Assembly (NCBI GenBank): GCA_016206925.1
Contig: JACQQS010000011.1
Span: 1 to 43,878, forward strand
Length of the DNA stretch: 43,878 nt
Direction of reading: 5' to 3'
Source of the DNA: Candidatus Omnitrophota bacterium
Lineage (GTDB): Bacteria; Omnitrophota; Omnitrophia; Omnitrophales; JACQQS01
The notes below the pieces were generated by a model. The model had not been told where the DNA came from, made no database searches, and worked only from the letters and a program-made list of their open reading frames with translations. Numbering within the stretch: the stretch's first letter is position 1; every line of letters begins with the position of its first letter. Positions 24,070 to 32,206 of the stretch are shown one piece after another. The translations under genes were made by a program, and so were the position numbers.

Positions 24070-25203
24070 TTAACTTTTTGTTTTGCGGATGCGGCCGGTG
24101 AGTTTTTTAATGCGGTCGCGCCAATTTGTTTTTGCCTTGGATTTGCCTTCGGTCTCGGAGCCGGATTGAGCGCTCTTAGGCTGCTGTGAAGATTGCCAGG
24201 CGCGCCAATCCAAATGGGTCTCTTCGCTCCTCGGTCTGCGTGTGTGATGAACCGGTTGGCGCGGCGCCGTTTGATCAAGCGGCGGTCGGCCACCAGGTTT
24301 TCCGGCACCGTCCGGCCGGAACGATGGTCGGCCGCCCGATCCGGCAGCGCCTCGTGGTCGACCCGGCGAATGAGAAACATGTCTAGGGCGAAATCCTTGC
24401 CGGTGATCGTGTTGTCTCTTCGGAAAATAAGGTCTCCTTCGATGCAGCGGTCGGCCCGGCGCCGTTTGTTCGAGCGGTGGTGATTCCACCGTTTGTTTTG
24501 CCGCGGTCTCTGCGGACGGGCTGAGCGTTTTCAGCAGCGCCGCGGCGGCATGTTGGGCAGCCTCTTTTTTGCTTGATCCCATCCCTTCCGCCGAGCCGAT
24601 TTCGGGACCGCCGCTTACGCGGCAAATGAATTTGTTTCCGCTGCGTTCAAAAGTGTAGTCCGGGAGATGCTGCGTCCGTTTCTGAACTTCTTCCTGTAGA
24701 GCGCCTTTGGCATTGAATGAAATTTCCCGAATGCTTTCCTGCGTCATGTGCGGCACGAAATACTTCAGCACAAACTGACTTGCCACTTCAAGCCCCTGGT
24801 CATAATAAATGGCGGCGAGTACGGCTTCCGTGATATCGGCGAGGATCTTTGCCTTTTCACGCGGACTCTTAACATCTTCTCCCGGTCCGACGGATGCGTA
24901 ACGATTTAGATTAATTTTGGACGCGATTACATTGAATAAGGCTTCGCGCGACACGAGCGTGGATCGAAATTTGCTTAAATTGCCCTCGTCTAGTTCGGGA
25001 AATGTTTTGATAAGCTGGTTGGTGATGATGAAATTAAGGAGTGCGTCGCCAAAAAACTCCATACGCTCAAACTCGCGGTGCGCTTTTTCATCCCGTCCTT
25101 CGTGCGCCGAAGGATGCGTAAGTGCGGATTTCAACACATCTGGTTTACTGAATTGAATACCGAGCTCTTGCTGAAATGCGTTAAGTTGTTCTGACTCGTC
25201 CAT
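24070..25203 (-). CDS. rnc: Ribonuclease III with repeat-expanded C-terminal tail
   Basis: 377 residues. The catalytic domain (about 1-160) has the ERMEFFGDALLNF signature and the second acidic site in DITEAVLAAIYYDQG. The double-stranded-RNA-binding domain follows (about 166-233). It processes rRNA precursors and other duplex RNA. The usual length is about 230-250; the extra 140 residues are a basic, Pro/Gly/Arg-rich tail. That tail includes two stretches, LEQTAPGRPL and LDQTAPRQPV, encoded by R elements. The end, TNWRDRIKKLTGRIRKTKS, looks natural. In the middle of the tail a different frame looks more protein-like, so repeat insertions may have shifted the frame and shifted it back. No clear Shine-Dalgarno. 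Confidence 0.9.
   Translation of the reverse strand: MDESEQLNAFQQELGIQFSKPDVLKSALTHPSAHEGRDEKAHREFERMEFFGDALLNFIITNQLIKTFPELDEGNLSKFRSTLVSREALFNVIASKINLNRYASVGPGEDVKSPREKAKILADITEAVLAAIYYDQGLEVASQFVLKYFVPHMTQESIREISFNAKGALQEEVQKRTQHLPDYTFERSGNKFICRVSGGPEIGSAEGMGSSKKEAAQHAAAALLKTLSPSAETAAKQTVESPPLEQTAPGRPLHRRRPYFPKRQHDHRQGFRPRHVSHSPGRPRGAAGSGGRPSFRPDGAGKPGGRPPLDQTAPRQPVHHTRRPRSEETHLDWRAWQSSQQPKSAQSGSETEGKSKAKTNWRDRIKKLTGRIRKTKS
24261..24352 (-). repeat. Palindromic R element copy R3, with partial tandem copy
   Basis: On the minus strand the core reads cgcttgatcaaacggcgccg, preceded by ggtgccgg; it aligns over about 50 nt with the copy at 32024-32086. A second, shorter copy (24320-24352) is adjacent. 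Translated within rnc as PPLDQTAP. Confidence 0.65.
24444..24480 (-). repeat. Palindromic R element copy R4 (partial)
   Basis: On the minus strand, cgctcgaacaaacggcgccg. It is read in rnc as PPLEQTAP, the same frame as R3 and as the argH copy. Confidence 0.6.
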
Positions 25204-25308
25204 ATAGAGGTATATGCCCTAAGATATTACTAATCTTACGGCTAAGCAGGCTTTTTCATAAGCCCAAAAAATAAAGAAGCCGCAGCACTTTTTCCGTAAC
25301 TTATTTAA

Positions 25309-25337
25309 TTGACACTGGATAGATATCGACATATAAT
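25309..25337 (+). promoter_or_regulatory. Consensus promoter of the arginine operon
   Basis: TTGACA (25309-25314), a 17-nt spacer, TATAAT (25332-25337): a perfect sigma70 consensus. The expected start is near 25343, giving a leader of almost 200 nt to argC. Such a strong promoter implies control after initiation, compare the hairpin at 25400. Confidence 0.85.
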
Positions 25338-25399
25338 ACGCCCCCATTAATTCTACAATATATTCTGAGAGATTTCCTTATCTGATTTGTGCAGCCGGG

Positions 25400-25433
25400 G
25401 AGAAGTCAAGAATTTGACTTCTCTTCTTTTTTT
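25400..25433 (+). terminator. Attenuator-like hairpin in the argC leader
   Basis: A perfect 10-bp stem (gagaagtcaa / ttgacttctc) with a 4-nt loop, followed by ttctttttttcc: a textbook intrinsic terminator. It lies about 57 nt after the predicted start and 108 nt before argC. No plus-strand gene precedes it that needs terminating, so it probably regulates the operon by premature termination. No alternative antiterminator stem was established. Confidence 0.65.
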
Positions 25434-25462
25434 CCGCAGTGACGAGAATTCCAATTCTGCCT

Positions 25463-25500
25463 GCGGTGCCGTTAGATCAAGCGCCGGTCGGCGCGGTGCC
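25463..25500 (+). repeat. Palindromic R element copy R5
   Basis: Contains gttagatcaagcgccggtcg, framed by direct gcggtgcc repeats. It lies between the attenuator hairpin and the argC ribosome site. Confidence 0.6.
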
Positions 25501-25541
25501 TGAATACGCAATTTAGCGCTAGCGTTGGAGGTCATATTTCA

Positions 25542-26570
25542 ATGCGTTGTTCCGTCATCGGAGCTACAGGGTATAGCGGTGCGGAGTTGGCCAGGATCCT
25601 TCTTGGTCACCCGTATGTCTCCGTCAAGTCGCTGACGACACGTCAGAATAACCCGGAGTCTATCCGGAATTACATACCGGCGATTCCGAAATCATCCGGT
25701 GCGAGGCTTGAGCCGTTTAATTTTAACCGCGTTTCCGAGAATAGCGATGTTGTGTTCTTGGCATTGCCGCATACGGCAGCCGCGAAGCTTGCGGGAAAAT
25801 TTTTAAGGAAGGGAAAGTTGGTCATCGACATTTCAGCTGATTTTAGGCTGAAACATGCGGCCGATTACAAAAAGTGGTACGGCTTTAAGCACCCTGCTCC
25901 GCGATTGCTGAAAGGTGCCGTTTACGGCCTGCCCGAGGTCTATCGCGACAAGATTCAAAATGCGAAATTGATCGCGAATCCCGGCTGTTACCCGACGGGA
26001 TGCTTGCTTGCGCTTAAGCCCTTGATTGCGGAGAAACTGATCGATTTCTCAAATATCGTGGTGGATGCAAAATCCGGCGCGAGCGGTGCGGGACGGAAAT
26101 TGAGCGAAGCGACACAGTTTTGCGAAGTAGACGAAAATTTCGGCGCGTATAAAGTGAACCGGCATCAGCACACACCGGAAATGGAGCAGGAACTCAGACA
26201 TATTGCAAGGAGCGCCGTGAAAATCACTTTTGTGCCGCATTTATTGCCGGTGCTACGGGGAATTTTGACAACCGTGTACGCTTTTAAGAAAAAAAAGGTC
26301 AGCAAGGCACAGATCTTTAGTTCCTTTCATAAGGCTTACGGCCGAGAGCCTTTTGTCCGAGTGCTGGAGGAGAGCAGTTTTCCAACGCTCCGCCACGTGC
26401 AGGGCACCAATTTTTGCGATATCGGGGTTGAAGTTGACAGCGCCACCGGCAGAGTAATCGTGATCAGCGCCATTGATAATCTCATCAAGGGCGCAAGCGG
26501 CCAGGCGGTGCAGAACATGAATATTTGCCTGGGGTTTCCGGAAGATGCGGGGTTAACGATATGTCCATAA
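25542..26570 (+). CDS. argC: N-acetyl-gamma-glutamyl-phosphate reductase
   Basis: A 342-residue NADPH enzyme that reduces N-acetylglutamyl phosphate to the semialdehyde. The N-terminal GATGYSGAEL Rossmann loop, the catalytic cysteine in IANPGCYPTGC and the conserved HQHTPEMEQE with its active His are present. A GGAGG ribosome site is 10 nt upstream of the ATG. It is the first gene of an arginine operon in biosynthetic order and overlaps argJ. Confidence 0.96.
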   Translation: MRCSVIGATGYSGAELARILLGHPYVSVKSLTTRQNNPESIRNYIPAIPKSSGARLEPFNFNRVSENSDVVFLALPHTAAAKLAGKFLRKGKLVIDISADFRLKHAADYKKWYGFKHPAPRLLKGAVYGLPEVYRDKIQNAKLIANPGCYPTGCLLALKPLIAEKLIDFSNIVVDAKSGASGAGRKLSEATQFCEVDENFGAYKVNRHQHTPEMEQELRHIARSAVKITFVPHLLPVLRGILTTVYAFKKKKVSKAQIFSSFHKAYGREPFVRVLEESSFPTLRHVQGTNFCDIGVEVDSATGRVIVISAIDNLIKGASGQAVQNMNICLGFPEDAGLTICP

Positions 26571-27778
26571 AGAAAATTCCGGGCGGAACGATTACAACGC
26601 CGAAAGGTTTTAAGGCATCCGGTCTTTACTGTGGAATCAAGGCCAAGAGCCGGAAGCCCGATCTTGCTTTGGTGGTTTCCGATGTCCCGGCTGTTTCCGC
26701 CGGTATGTTTACGCGAAATCGGTTGAAAGCCTGGCCCGTGCTTCATTCCATGCAAATGATCAGAAAAAGCGAGAAGCACCGGGCAATCATAGCCAATAGC
26801 GGAAACGCGAATTGCATCAACGGGCCGCGGGGCAAAGTTGCGGTCCAATCCGTTGTCAAATCGCTATCCGAAAATGCCGGAATTCCGGAAAAACAGATTT
26901 TAATATGTTCCACCGGGATCATCGGGCTTCGGCTGCCGGTACTTAAAATCACGCGTGCCATGCCGCGCCTCGTGAAGCGGTTGTCCGCTCGTGGGGGGCA
27001 TCGTGCAGCACAAGGGATTTTGACTACTGATACGCGAACAAAGGAAATTGGTATCGCATTTTCCGTTGGCCGGACGGAAGTCCGGATGGGCGCTATTGCC
27101 AAAGGCGTGGGCATGGTTCACCCGAACATGGCTACGATGCTTAATTTCATTACGACGGACTGCGCGATTGCGCGGCCTTTGCTTTTCAGAGCCTTGCGCG
27201 CGGCCGTGAGCAAAACATTTAACATGATGAGCATTGATAACGATCTCAGCACAAATGACACGGTTTTCATTTTGGCCAATGGCCGGGCGGGAAACAGCCG
27301 CCTCACTTCACCGGACGATAAGTACTGGAGATTCGAAGAAGCGCTGGTTTACGCAGCGACCCAAATGGCAAAACAGCTTATTAAAGACGGAGAAGGGGCG
27401 ACGAAATTTTGCGAGATCGTTGTCTCCGGAGCTAAAAATCAAGGCGACGCCGAACGCGCCGCAAGGAATATTGCCAACTCCATGTTATTCAAAACGATGC
27501 TGGTCGGTGCAGACCCCAATTGGGGACGCATTGCGGCGGCTGTGGGGGCAAGCGGGATTGCGTTCAAACCGGAACAACTGAGCATTGCCTTTAACGGAAT
27601 CAGGCTTTTATCGCACGGCAAATATCTGGTGAGCGCGCGCCCGGATGTGAAGAAAGTTCTCAAGCATAACGAGTTCAGGATAGATGTCGTGATCGGCGAA
27701 GGGCATCACAGCGCAACTTTTTTTACTTGCGATCTGACGAAAGGCTATGTGCATATTAACGCGGCATATAGCACATGA
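26561..27778 (+). CDS. argJ: Glutamate N-acetyltransferase ArgJ
   Basis: A 405-residue Ntn-type enzyme that moves the acetyl group from N-acetylornithine to glutamate; bifunctional forms also use acetyl-CoA. It cleaves itself before the nucleophilic Thr in HPNMATMLNF, here about residue 192. GGTITTPKGF and the final NAAYST are typical; the last residues close the active site. I chose ATG 26561, since upstream in-frame codons lie within argC. With ArgJ present, no separate argA or argE is required. Confidence 0.95.
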   Translation: MSIKKIPGGTITTPKGFKASGLYCGIKAKSRKPDLALVVSDVPAVSAGMFTRNRLKAWPVLHSMQMIRKSEKHRAIIANSGNANCINGPRGKVAVQSVVKSLSENAGIPEKQILICSTGIIGLRLPVLKITRAMPRLVKRLSARGGHRAAQGILTTDTRTKEIGIAFSVGRTEVRMGAIAKGVGMVHPNMATMLNFITTDCAIARPLLFRALRAAVSKTFNMMSIDNDLSTNDTVFILANGRAGNSRLTSPDDKYWRFEEALVYAATQMAKQLIKDGEGATKFCEIVVSGAKNQGDAERAARNIANSMLFKTMLVGADPNWGRIAAAVGASGIAFKPEQLSIAFNGIRLLSHGKYLVSARPDVKKVLKHNEFRIDVVIGEGHHSATFFTCDLTKGYVHINAAYST

Positions 27779-27828
27779 GAGAAAGTATGGGGACTCCCTC
27801 AATAACCAATGGGCAGATAGGAAACTGT

Positions 27829-28680
27829 ATGGATGAGATCGTTCAAAAAGCGGGTGTGCTGGTTGAAGCCTTGCCTTACATCAAGAAGTTCCGGGGCAAG
27901 GAAGTTTTGATCAAGTACGGCGGCGCAGCTATGGATGATGAGAACAATCGCTTGAATGTGCTCCAGGATTTGGTCTTTATGAACTATGTCGGCATCAAGC
28001 CTATCCTCATCCACGGCGGCGGACCGGCTATTACGGCAGCACTGAAGATTGCCGGCGTAGAATCGAAGTTCATCGATGGCTTACGAGTCACGGATCAGAC
28101 AACGATTGAGGTTGTAGTGGATACGCTCGGTGAAATCAATAAGAACATCGTTCACGACCTGAATCATCTGGGCGCGCGGGCCATAGGGCTTGGGCATGGC
28201 AATGAGATACTGATCGTTAAGAAACTGTCAAAGCCGGCGGATGTGGGTTTTGTAGGCGAGGTAATCGATGTGAACACGAAACCGATTAAAGAGATCACCG
28301 ATTACGGTATTATTCCGGTGATTTATACCATTGGTCTGGATGAACAAGGCCAGCTTTACAATGTGAATGCCGATGAAGCCGCCGCCAAGATTGCGGGTGC
28401 GGTGGGCGTGCAGAAGATGATCGTACTCACCAATGTCCGCGGCGTTCTCCGGAACGGGCAAAATCCCGCTTCGCTTATTTCCTCCTGTTCGGCCGAAGAA
28501 ATCAACACGATGATTAAGTCCGGCACGATTGCCGGCGGCATGATACCGAAAGTGAAAGCCTGCGTAACTGCCTTGAATACGGGTGTCCGTAAAGCGCACA
28601 TCATCGATGGACGCATGCCGCATTCTCTCTTGCTCGAAATTTTTACCGATAAGGGTATCGGTACTGAAATTACACCCTAG
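27829..28680 (+). CDS. argB: Acetylglutamate kinase
   Basis: A 283-residue amino-acid kinase that phosphorylates N-acetylglutamate. VLIKYGGAAM carries the phosphate-binding Lys, ILIHGGGPAI the glycine loop, and NVNADEAAAKIA the substrate site. The family normally starts about 10 residues before VLVEALPYI; ATG 27829 (MDEIVQKAG) fits this and has an AGGA site. A longer start at 27775 overlaps argJ as ATGA. The N-terminal helix is of the type seen in hexameric, arginine-inhibited kinases, so feedback control by arginine is plausible. Confidence 0.95.
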   Translation: MDEIVQKAGVLVEALPYIKKFRGKEVLIKYGGAAMDDENNRLNVLQDLVFMNYVGIKPILIHGGGPAITAALKIAGVESKFIDGLRVTDQTTIEVVVDTLGEINKNIVHDLNHLGARAIGLGHGNEILIVKKLSKPADVGFVGEVIDVNTKPIKEITDYGIIPVIYTIGLDEQGQLYNVNADEAAAKIAGAVGVQKMIVLTNVRGVLRNGQNPASLISSCSAEEINTMIKSGTIAGGMIPKVKACVTALNTGVRKAHIIDGRMPHSLLLEIFTDKGIGTEITP

Positions 28681-28682
28681 TC

Positions 28683-29873
28683 ATGACTTCCGCTGAAGTA
28701 AAAGAGCTCTACGGGCAATTTGTCTTACCGACCTACCGGCAGACTGCGGTGTGTTTGGTCAAGGGCAAGGGTTCGCGTGTCTGGGACATCCACGGGAAGG
28801 AATATCTGGATTTTTTCCCGGGATGGGGCGTCTCCGGTTTGGGGCATTGCCATCCGAAAGTGGTCTCTGCCATCAAGCATCAGGCGGGCAAGATCCTGCA
28901 TATTCCGAACAATTTTCTCAATTTGAAGCAGGCTGAGTTAGGCAGGGTGCTTGTCAAAAAGGCGTTTCCGGGGAAGGTGTTCTTTTGTAGCAGCGGTGCG
29001 GAGGCTGTGGAAGGTGCAATTAAGTGCGCGCATAAATTTGGCGCACAGTCCGGGCGTTACGAGATTATCACGATGGATATGTCATTTCACGGGCGGACCA
29101 TTGCAGCGTTGACGGCCACCGCACAGCCGAAAGTTCAGGATGGATTCGGCCCGTTACCGGAAGGATTTCGATATGCCCGGTTCAACGATCTGGATTCGGT
29201 AAAAGCGCTCGTCAGTGCAAAGACCGTTGCCATCATGCTCGAGCCGGTTCAAGGCGAGGGCGGCATTCGCGTGGCCGGCGGGGAATTTTTGAAGGGGCTC
29301 CGCAAGCTGGCGGATGAGAAAAATTTACTGCTTATATTTGATGAGATCCAATGCGGCATGGGCCGGACGGGAAAGCTTTTCGCGTATGAACATTGGGGCG
29401 TAATACCGGATATCATGGTGCTAGCGAAATCGCTCGGAGCAGGCGTACCCATCGGCGCCTTTATCACAGGCAAGAAATGTGTGGATGTATTGACGCCCGG
29501 ATCTCACGGTTCCACCTATGGTGGCAATCCGCTTGTAGCGGCTGCGGCACTTGCCGTCTTAAAAGCCATTGACCGGGAAAGACTGTTGGCCAGAACGCAG
29601 GAAATGGGAGCGTATCTGCGTGAAAAATTAATGCAGCTAAAAGCTTCGCACTTGCTGATAAAGGAAGTGCGGGGATTGGGCCTCATGCTGGGTGTAGAAC
29701 TTTCGAAACCCGGCGCATCGGTTTTTGAACGTTGTCTTGAGAAAGGGCTCATTATCAATTGTACGCAGGAGAAGGTTCTTAGAATTATGCCGGCGATGGC
29801 GGTTACAAAAAGGCAAATAGATCAAGCGCTGCGTATTCTCGGTGAAGTGCTGACAGAGGAGGAAGCCGCGTGA
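28683..29873 (+). CDS. argD: Acetylornithine aminotransferase
   Basis: A 396-residue class III PLP aminotransferase that converts N-acetylglutamate semialdehyde to N-acetylornithine with glutamate. The PLP lysine is in VLAKSLGAGVPIGAF, the cofactor Asp is in LLIFDEIQCGMGRTG, and FCSSGAEAVEGAIK binds the phosphate. It follows argB by 2 nt and overlaps argF at GTGA. It may also serve N-succinyl-diaminopimelate, as in E. coli, given the neighbouring dap genes; that is inference. Confidence 0.95.
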   Translation: MTSAEVKELYGQFVLPTYRQTAVCLVKGKGSRVWDIHGKEYLDFFPGWGVSGLGHCHPKVVSAIKHQAGKILHIPNNFLNLKQAELGRVLVKKAFPGKVFFCSSGAEAVEGAIKCAHKFGAQSGRYEIITMDMSFHGRTIAALTATAQPKVQDGFGPLPEGFRYARFNDLDSVKALVSAKTVAIMLEPVQGEGGIRVAGGEFLKGLRKLADEKNLLLIFDEIQCGMGRTGKLFAYEHWGVIPDIMVLAKSLGAGVPIGAFITGKKCVDVLTPGSHGSTYGGNPLVAAAALAVLKAIDRERLLARTQEMGAYLREKLMQLKASHLLIKEVRGLGLMLGVELSKPGASVFERCLEKGLIINCTQEKVLRIMPAMAVTKRQIDQALRILGEVLTEEEAA

Positions 29874-30793
29874 AAACGGTGCGCCATCTTCTGACGACAA
29901 ACGATATTTCTGCCGGCGAAGTGCGGGAGCTATTCAAAATGACGAAACAAATGAAGAAAAAACCGGCTTTGTTTCGGAATAAGCTTGGCGGCAAAACCAT
30001 GGGGCTTATTTTTGAAAAACCTTCAACCCGCACTTGGATATCTTTCCAAGCGGGCATGGCACAGCTCGGCGGATCCGCCATTTATTTGGGGCCCGAGGAC
30101 ATTCACCTTGGCAGGCGGGAAGCCATTAAAGATGTGGCACGGGTGCTCAGTCGTTATTTAGATGTGATGGTGTATCGAACGTTTGCGCATAATCGGGTGG
30201 AAGAGTTTGCGGAATATTCGAATGTGCCGGTCATAAACGGCTTGAGTGATTTTTCACATCCGTGCCAGGCGCTTACGGATTTTTTCACTATCGAAGAGAA
30301 AATCGGCGGCTTGAAAAATTTGAAGCTCGCATATGTAGGCGATGCCAATAATGTATTTTTATCGCTCCTTGCCCTTTCGGTAAAAATGGGGATTATGTTT
30401 TCTTACGCAACGCCGGAAGAATTTGCACCGGATGAAAAAAACATTAGACAGAAACGAGAGTTGGCTAGGCAAACCGGCGCCAAGATTGAAGGATCCTTTC
30501 AGCCGGAAGAAGCCGTAAAGAATGCCGACGTTGTGTACACCGATGTTTGGATAAGCATGGGCCAGGAAGAAGGCGCAGTAGAAAAGCGGAAGCAGTTCAT
30601 GAATTTTCAAGTAAGCATGCCTTTGCTGAAAAAAGCAAAGCCGAACGTGCTATTTATGCACTGCCTTCCGGCCAGACGGGGAGAAGAAGTTACCGACGAA
30701 GTTCTTGAATCGAAGCATTCGATCGTCTTTGATCAGGCCGAAAACCGAATGCATGTGCAGAAGGCGCTTTTATTGAAATTGCTAGGGAAATAG
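29870..30793 (+). CDS. argF: Ornithine carbamoyltransferase
   Basis: 307 residues. It makes citrulline from ornithine and carbamoyl phosphate. The carbamoyl-phosphate loop reads EKPSTRTWISF, in which the last Arg of the usual STRTR is Trp. SHPCQALTDF, the ornithine loop near DVWISMGQE and the active cysteine in MHCLPARRGEEV are standard for ornithine rather than acetylornithine enzymes. The GTG start at 29870 has an AGAGGAGG ribosome site and overlaps argD. Confidence 0.94.
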   Translation: MKTVRHLLTTNDISAGEVRELFKMTKQMKKKPALFRNKLGGKTMGLIFEKPSTRTWISFQAGMAQLGGSAIYLGPEDIHLGRREAIKDVARVLSRYLDVMVYRTFAHNRVEEFAEYSNVPVINGLSDFSHPCQALTDFFTIEEKIGGLKNLKLAYVGDANNVFLSLLALSVKMGIMFSYATPEEFAPDEKNIRQKRELARQTGAKIEGSFQPEEAVKNADVVYTDVWISMGQEEGAVEKRKQFMNFQVSMPLLKKAKPNVLFMHCLPARRGEEVTDEVLESKHSIVFDQAENRMHVQKALLLKLLGK

Positions 30794-30803
30794 GAGATTT
30801 CAA

Positions 30804-31979
30804 ATGAGTAAGGTGGTTTTAGCGTATTCCGGCGGTTTGGACACATCTTGTGCCGTAGCATGGATCAAGGAAAACTACGGGCTGGATGTGGTCTGCTTTT
30901 CGGCATTCATCGGCGAAGTAAAGAACGCGCTAGAGCTGCGCAAACGGGCGATAGCCTGTGGCGCTAAGAAAGTCCACATCGTGGATCTGAAAAGTGAGTT
31001 TGCGCGTGATTTTATTTTGCCGGCACTGCATGCGCATGCGAAATATGAGGATGGCTATTTGCTGGCTACTTCTCTTGGCCGTCCTCTGATTGCCAAGCAT
31101 TTGGTCGCGGTAGCGCAGCGGGAAAAAGCCGAATACGTTGCGCACGGATGCACCGCGAAAGGCAACGATCAAGTGCGCATCGAAGTGGGTGTTCGCACGC
31201 TTGATCCGAATCTGAAGATCATTGCACCATTAAAAGAATGGTCCTTCAAATCGCGTGAGGAGGAAATCGAATATGCAAAGTCGAGAGGTTTGCCCATTAA
31301 GGTGACGAAGAAAAGCCCTTATTCAATAGATAAGAATATTTGGGGTGTGGCTATCGAGGCCGGGCATCTTGAAGATCCATGGGCCGAACCTTCGGCCGAG
31401 TCTTATATGATGACGGTTCCGCCCGAGCGCGCGCCGAAACGTCCGGCGTATGTGCAAATCGACTTTAGCAAAGGAGTCCCGGTCCGGTTGAACGGAAGAG
31501 CGCTCCCGCTGGTTTCATTAATAGAGAAACTGAATGCCGTCGGCGGCCGGTACGGAGTCGGGCGGCTGGACATGATCGAAAACCGGCTTGTGGGAATAAA
31601 GAGCAGGGAAATATACGAAGCGCCTGCGGCGGCCATACTCATGTATGCACATGAGTCGCTCGAAGCGTTGGTTTTGGACCGGGAGTATTTGCATTACAAG
31701 AAACTGCTTTCGCAGAAATATGCCGAATTGGTTTATTACGGGCTTTGGTTTACTCCGCTAAAAGAAGCGCTTGATGCTTTTATGCAAAAGCACCAGTGGC
31801 GTGTGACCGGAAATGTGCGCTTAAAACTCGACCGGGGAAATATCATTATGGCCGGAAGAAAATCACCGCACTCACTATATGAGGAGAAGCTGGCCACCTA
31901 TTCCAAAGGCGATACGTTTGATCACACGGCGGCGAACGGGTTCATAAAGCTCTGGGGATTACCTTATGAAAAGAAGTAG
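30804..31979 (+). CDS. argG: Argininosuccinate synthase
   Basis: 391 residues. It joins citrulline and aspartate with ATP. The P-loop LAYSGGLDTSC is at the N-terminus, and AHGCTAKGNDQVR and SPYSIDKNIWG bind citrulline and aspartate. The length is normal. A taggagatttcaa-ATG ribosome site lies upstream, and the stop is 10 nt after argF. The end may overlap a long, repeat-derived version of argH. Confidence 0.96.
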   Translation: MSKVVLAYSGGLDTSCAVAWIKENYGLDVVCFSAFIGEVKNALELRKRAIACGAKKVHIVDLKSEFARDFILPALHAHAKYEDGYLLATSLGRPLIAKHLVAVAQREKAEYVAHGCTAKGNDQVRIEVGVRTLDPNLKIIAPLKEWSFKSREEEIEYAKSRGLPIKVTKKSPYSIDKNIWGVAIEAGHLEDPWAEPSAESYMMTVPPERAPKRPAYVQIDFSKGVPVRLNGRALPLVSLIEKLNAVGGRYGVGRLDMIENRLVGIKSREIYEAPAAAILMYAHESLEALVLDREYLHYKKLLSQKYAELVYYGLWFTPLKEALDAFMQKHQWRVTGNVRLKLDRGNIIMAGRKSPHSLYEEKLATYSKGDTFDHTAANGFIKLWGLPYEKK

Positions 31980-32012
31980 CAAGAGGCCAGTAGCCAGTAG
32001 CCAGGGAAATAA

Positions 32013-32206
32013 GGTGTCATCCCCGCCGCGCCGACCGCGTGGTGCCGTCGGACCAAGCGCCCAACCGGCGCTTGAACAAACGGCGCGAAAGCGGGGATCC
32101 AGCAGGGATGTCGCCCCCGCGGAAGCGGGGGCCTATTTTGAGATCCCCTCTTCCGAGGGGATGACGTCCATGTCAGATTCCCGCGTGCGCGGGAATGACA
32201 GAGGCC
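32013..32206. repeat. Compound REP-like repeats at the argG-argH junction
   Basis: Starts gtcatccccgc, resumes gaaagcggggatccag after an inserted R element, then has a second palindrome (cccccgcggaagcgggggcc, 32114-32133), a third around ccctcttccgagggg and a fourth, attcccgcgtgcgcgggaat. This is the same repeat type as 11841-11897. Several copies were assembled here, one of them split. Confidence 0.65.
32024..32086 (+). repeat. Palindromic R element copy R2 (full length), nested in a REP-like repeat
   Basis: Begins cgccgcgccgaccgcg and ends gcttgaacaaacggcgcg. It interrupts a ccccgc-gaaagcgggg palindrome in its loop, so it inserted after that repeat was in place. Read in the argH frame as PALEQTA, like the rnc copies. 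Confidence 0.7.

Larger units (their letters stand above)
25204..25541. other. Intergenic region between divergent rnc and argC
   Basis: 338 nt. It holds the argC promoter, a terminator-like hairpin in the leader, and an R element. A 60-codon minus-strand frame (25353-25535) runs across the hairpin and the R element and is not credible as a gene. Confidence 0.7.

Noticed and set aside
25353..25535. 60-codon minus-strand frame in the argC leader
   Set aside because: It is made of the attenuator hairpin and an R element and has no ribosome site.
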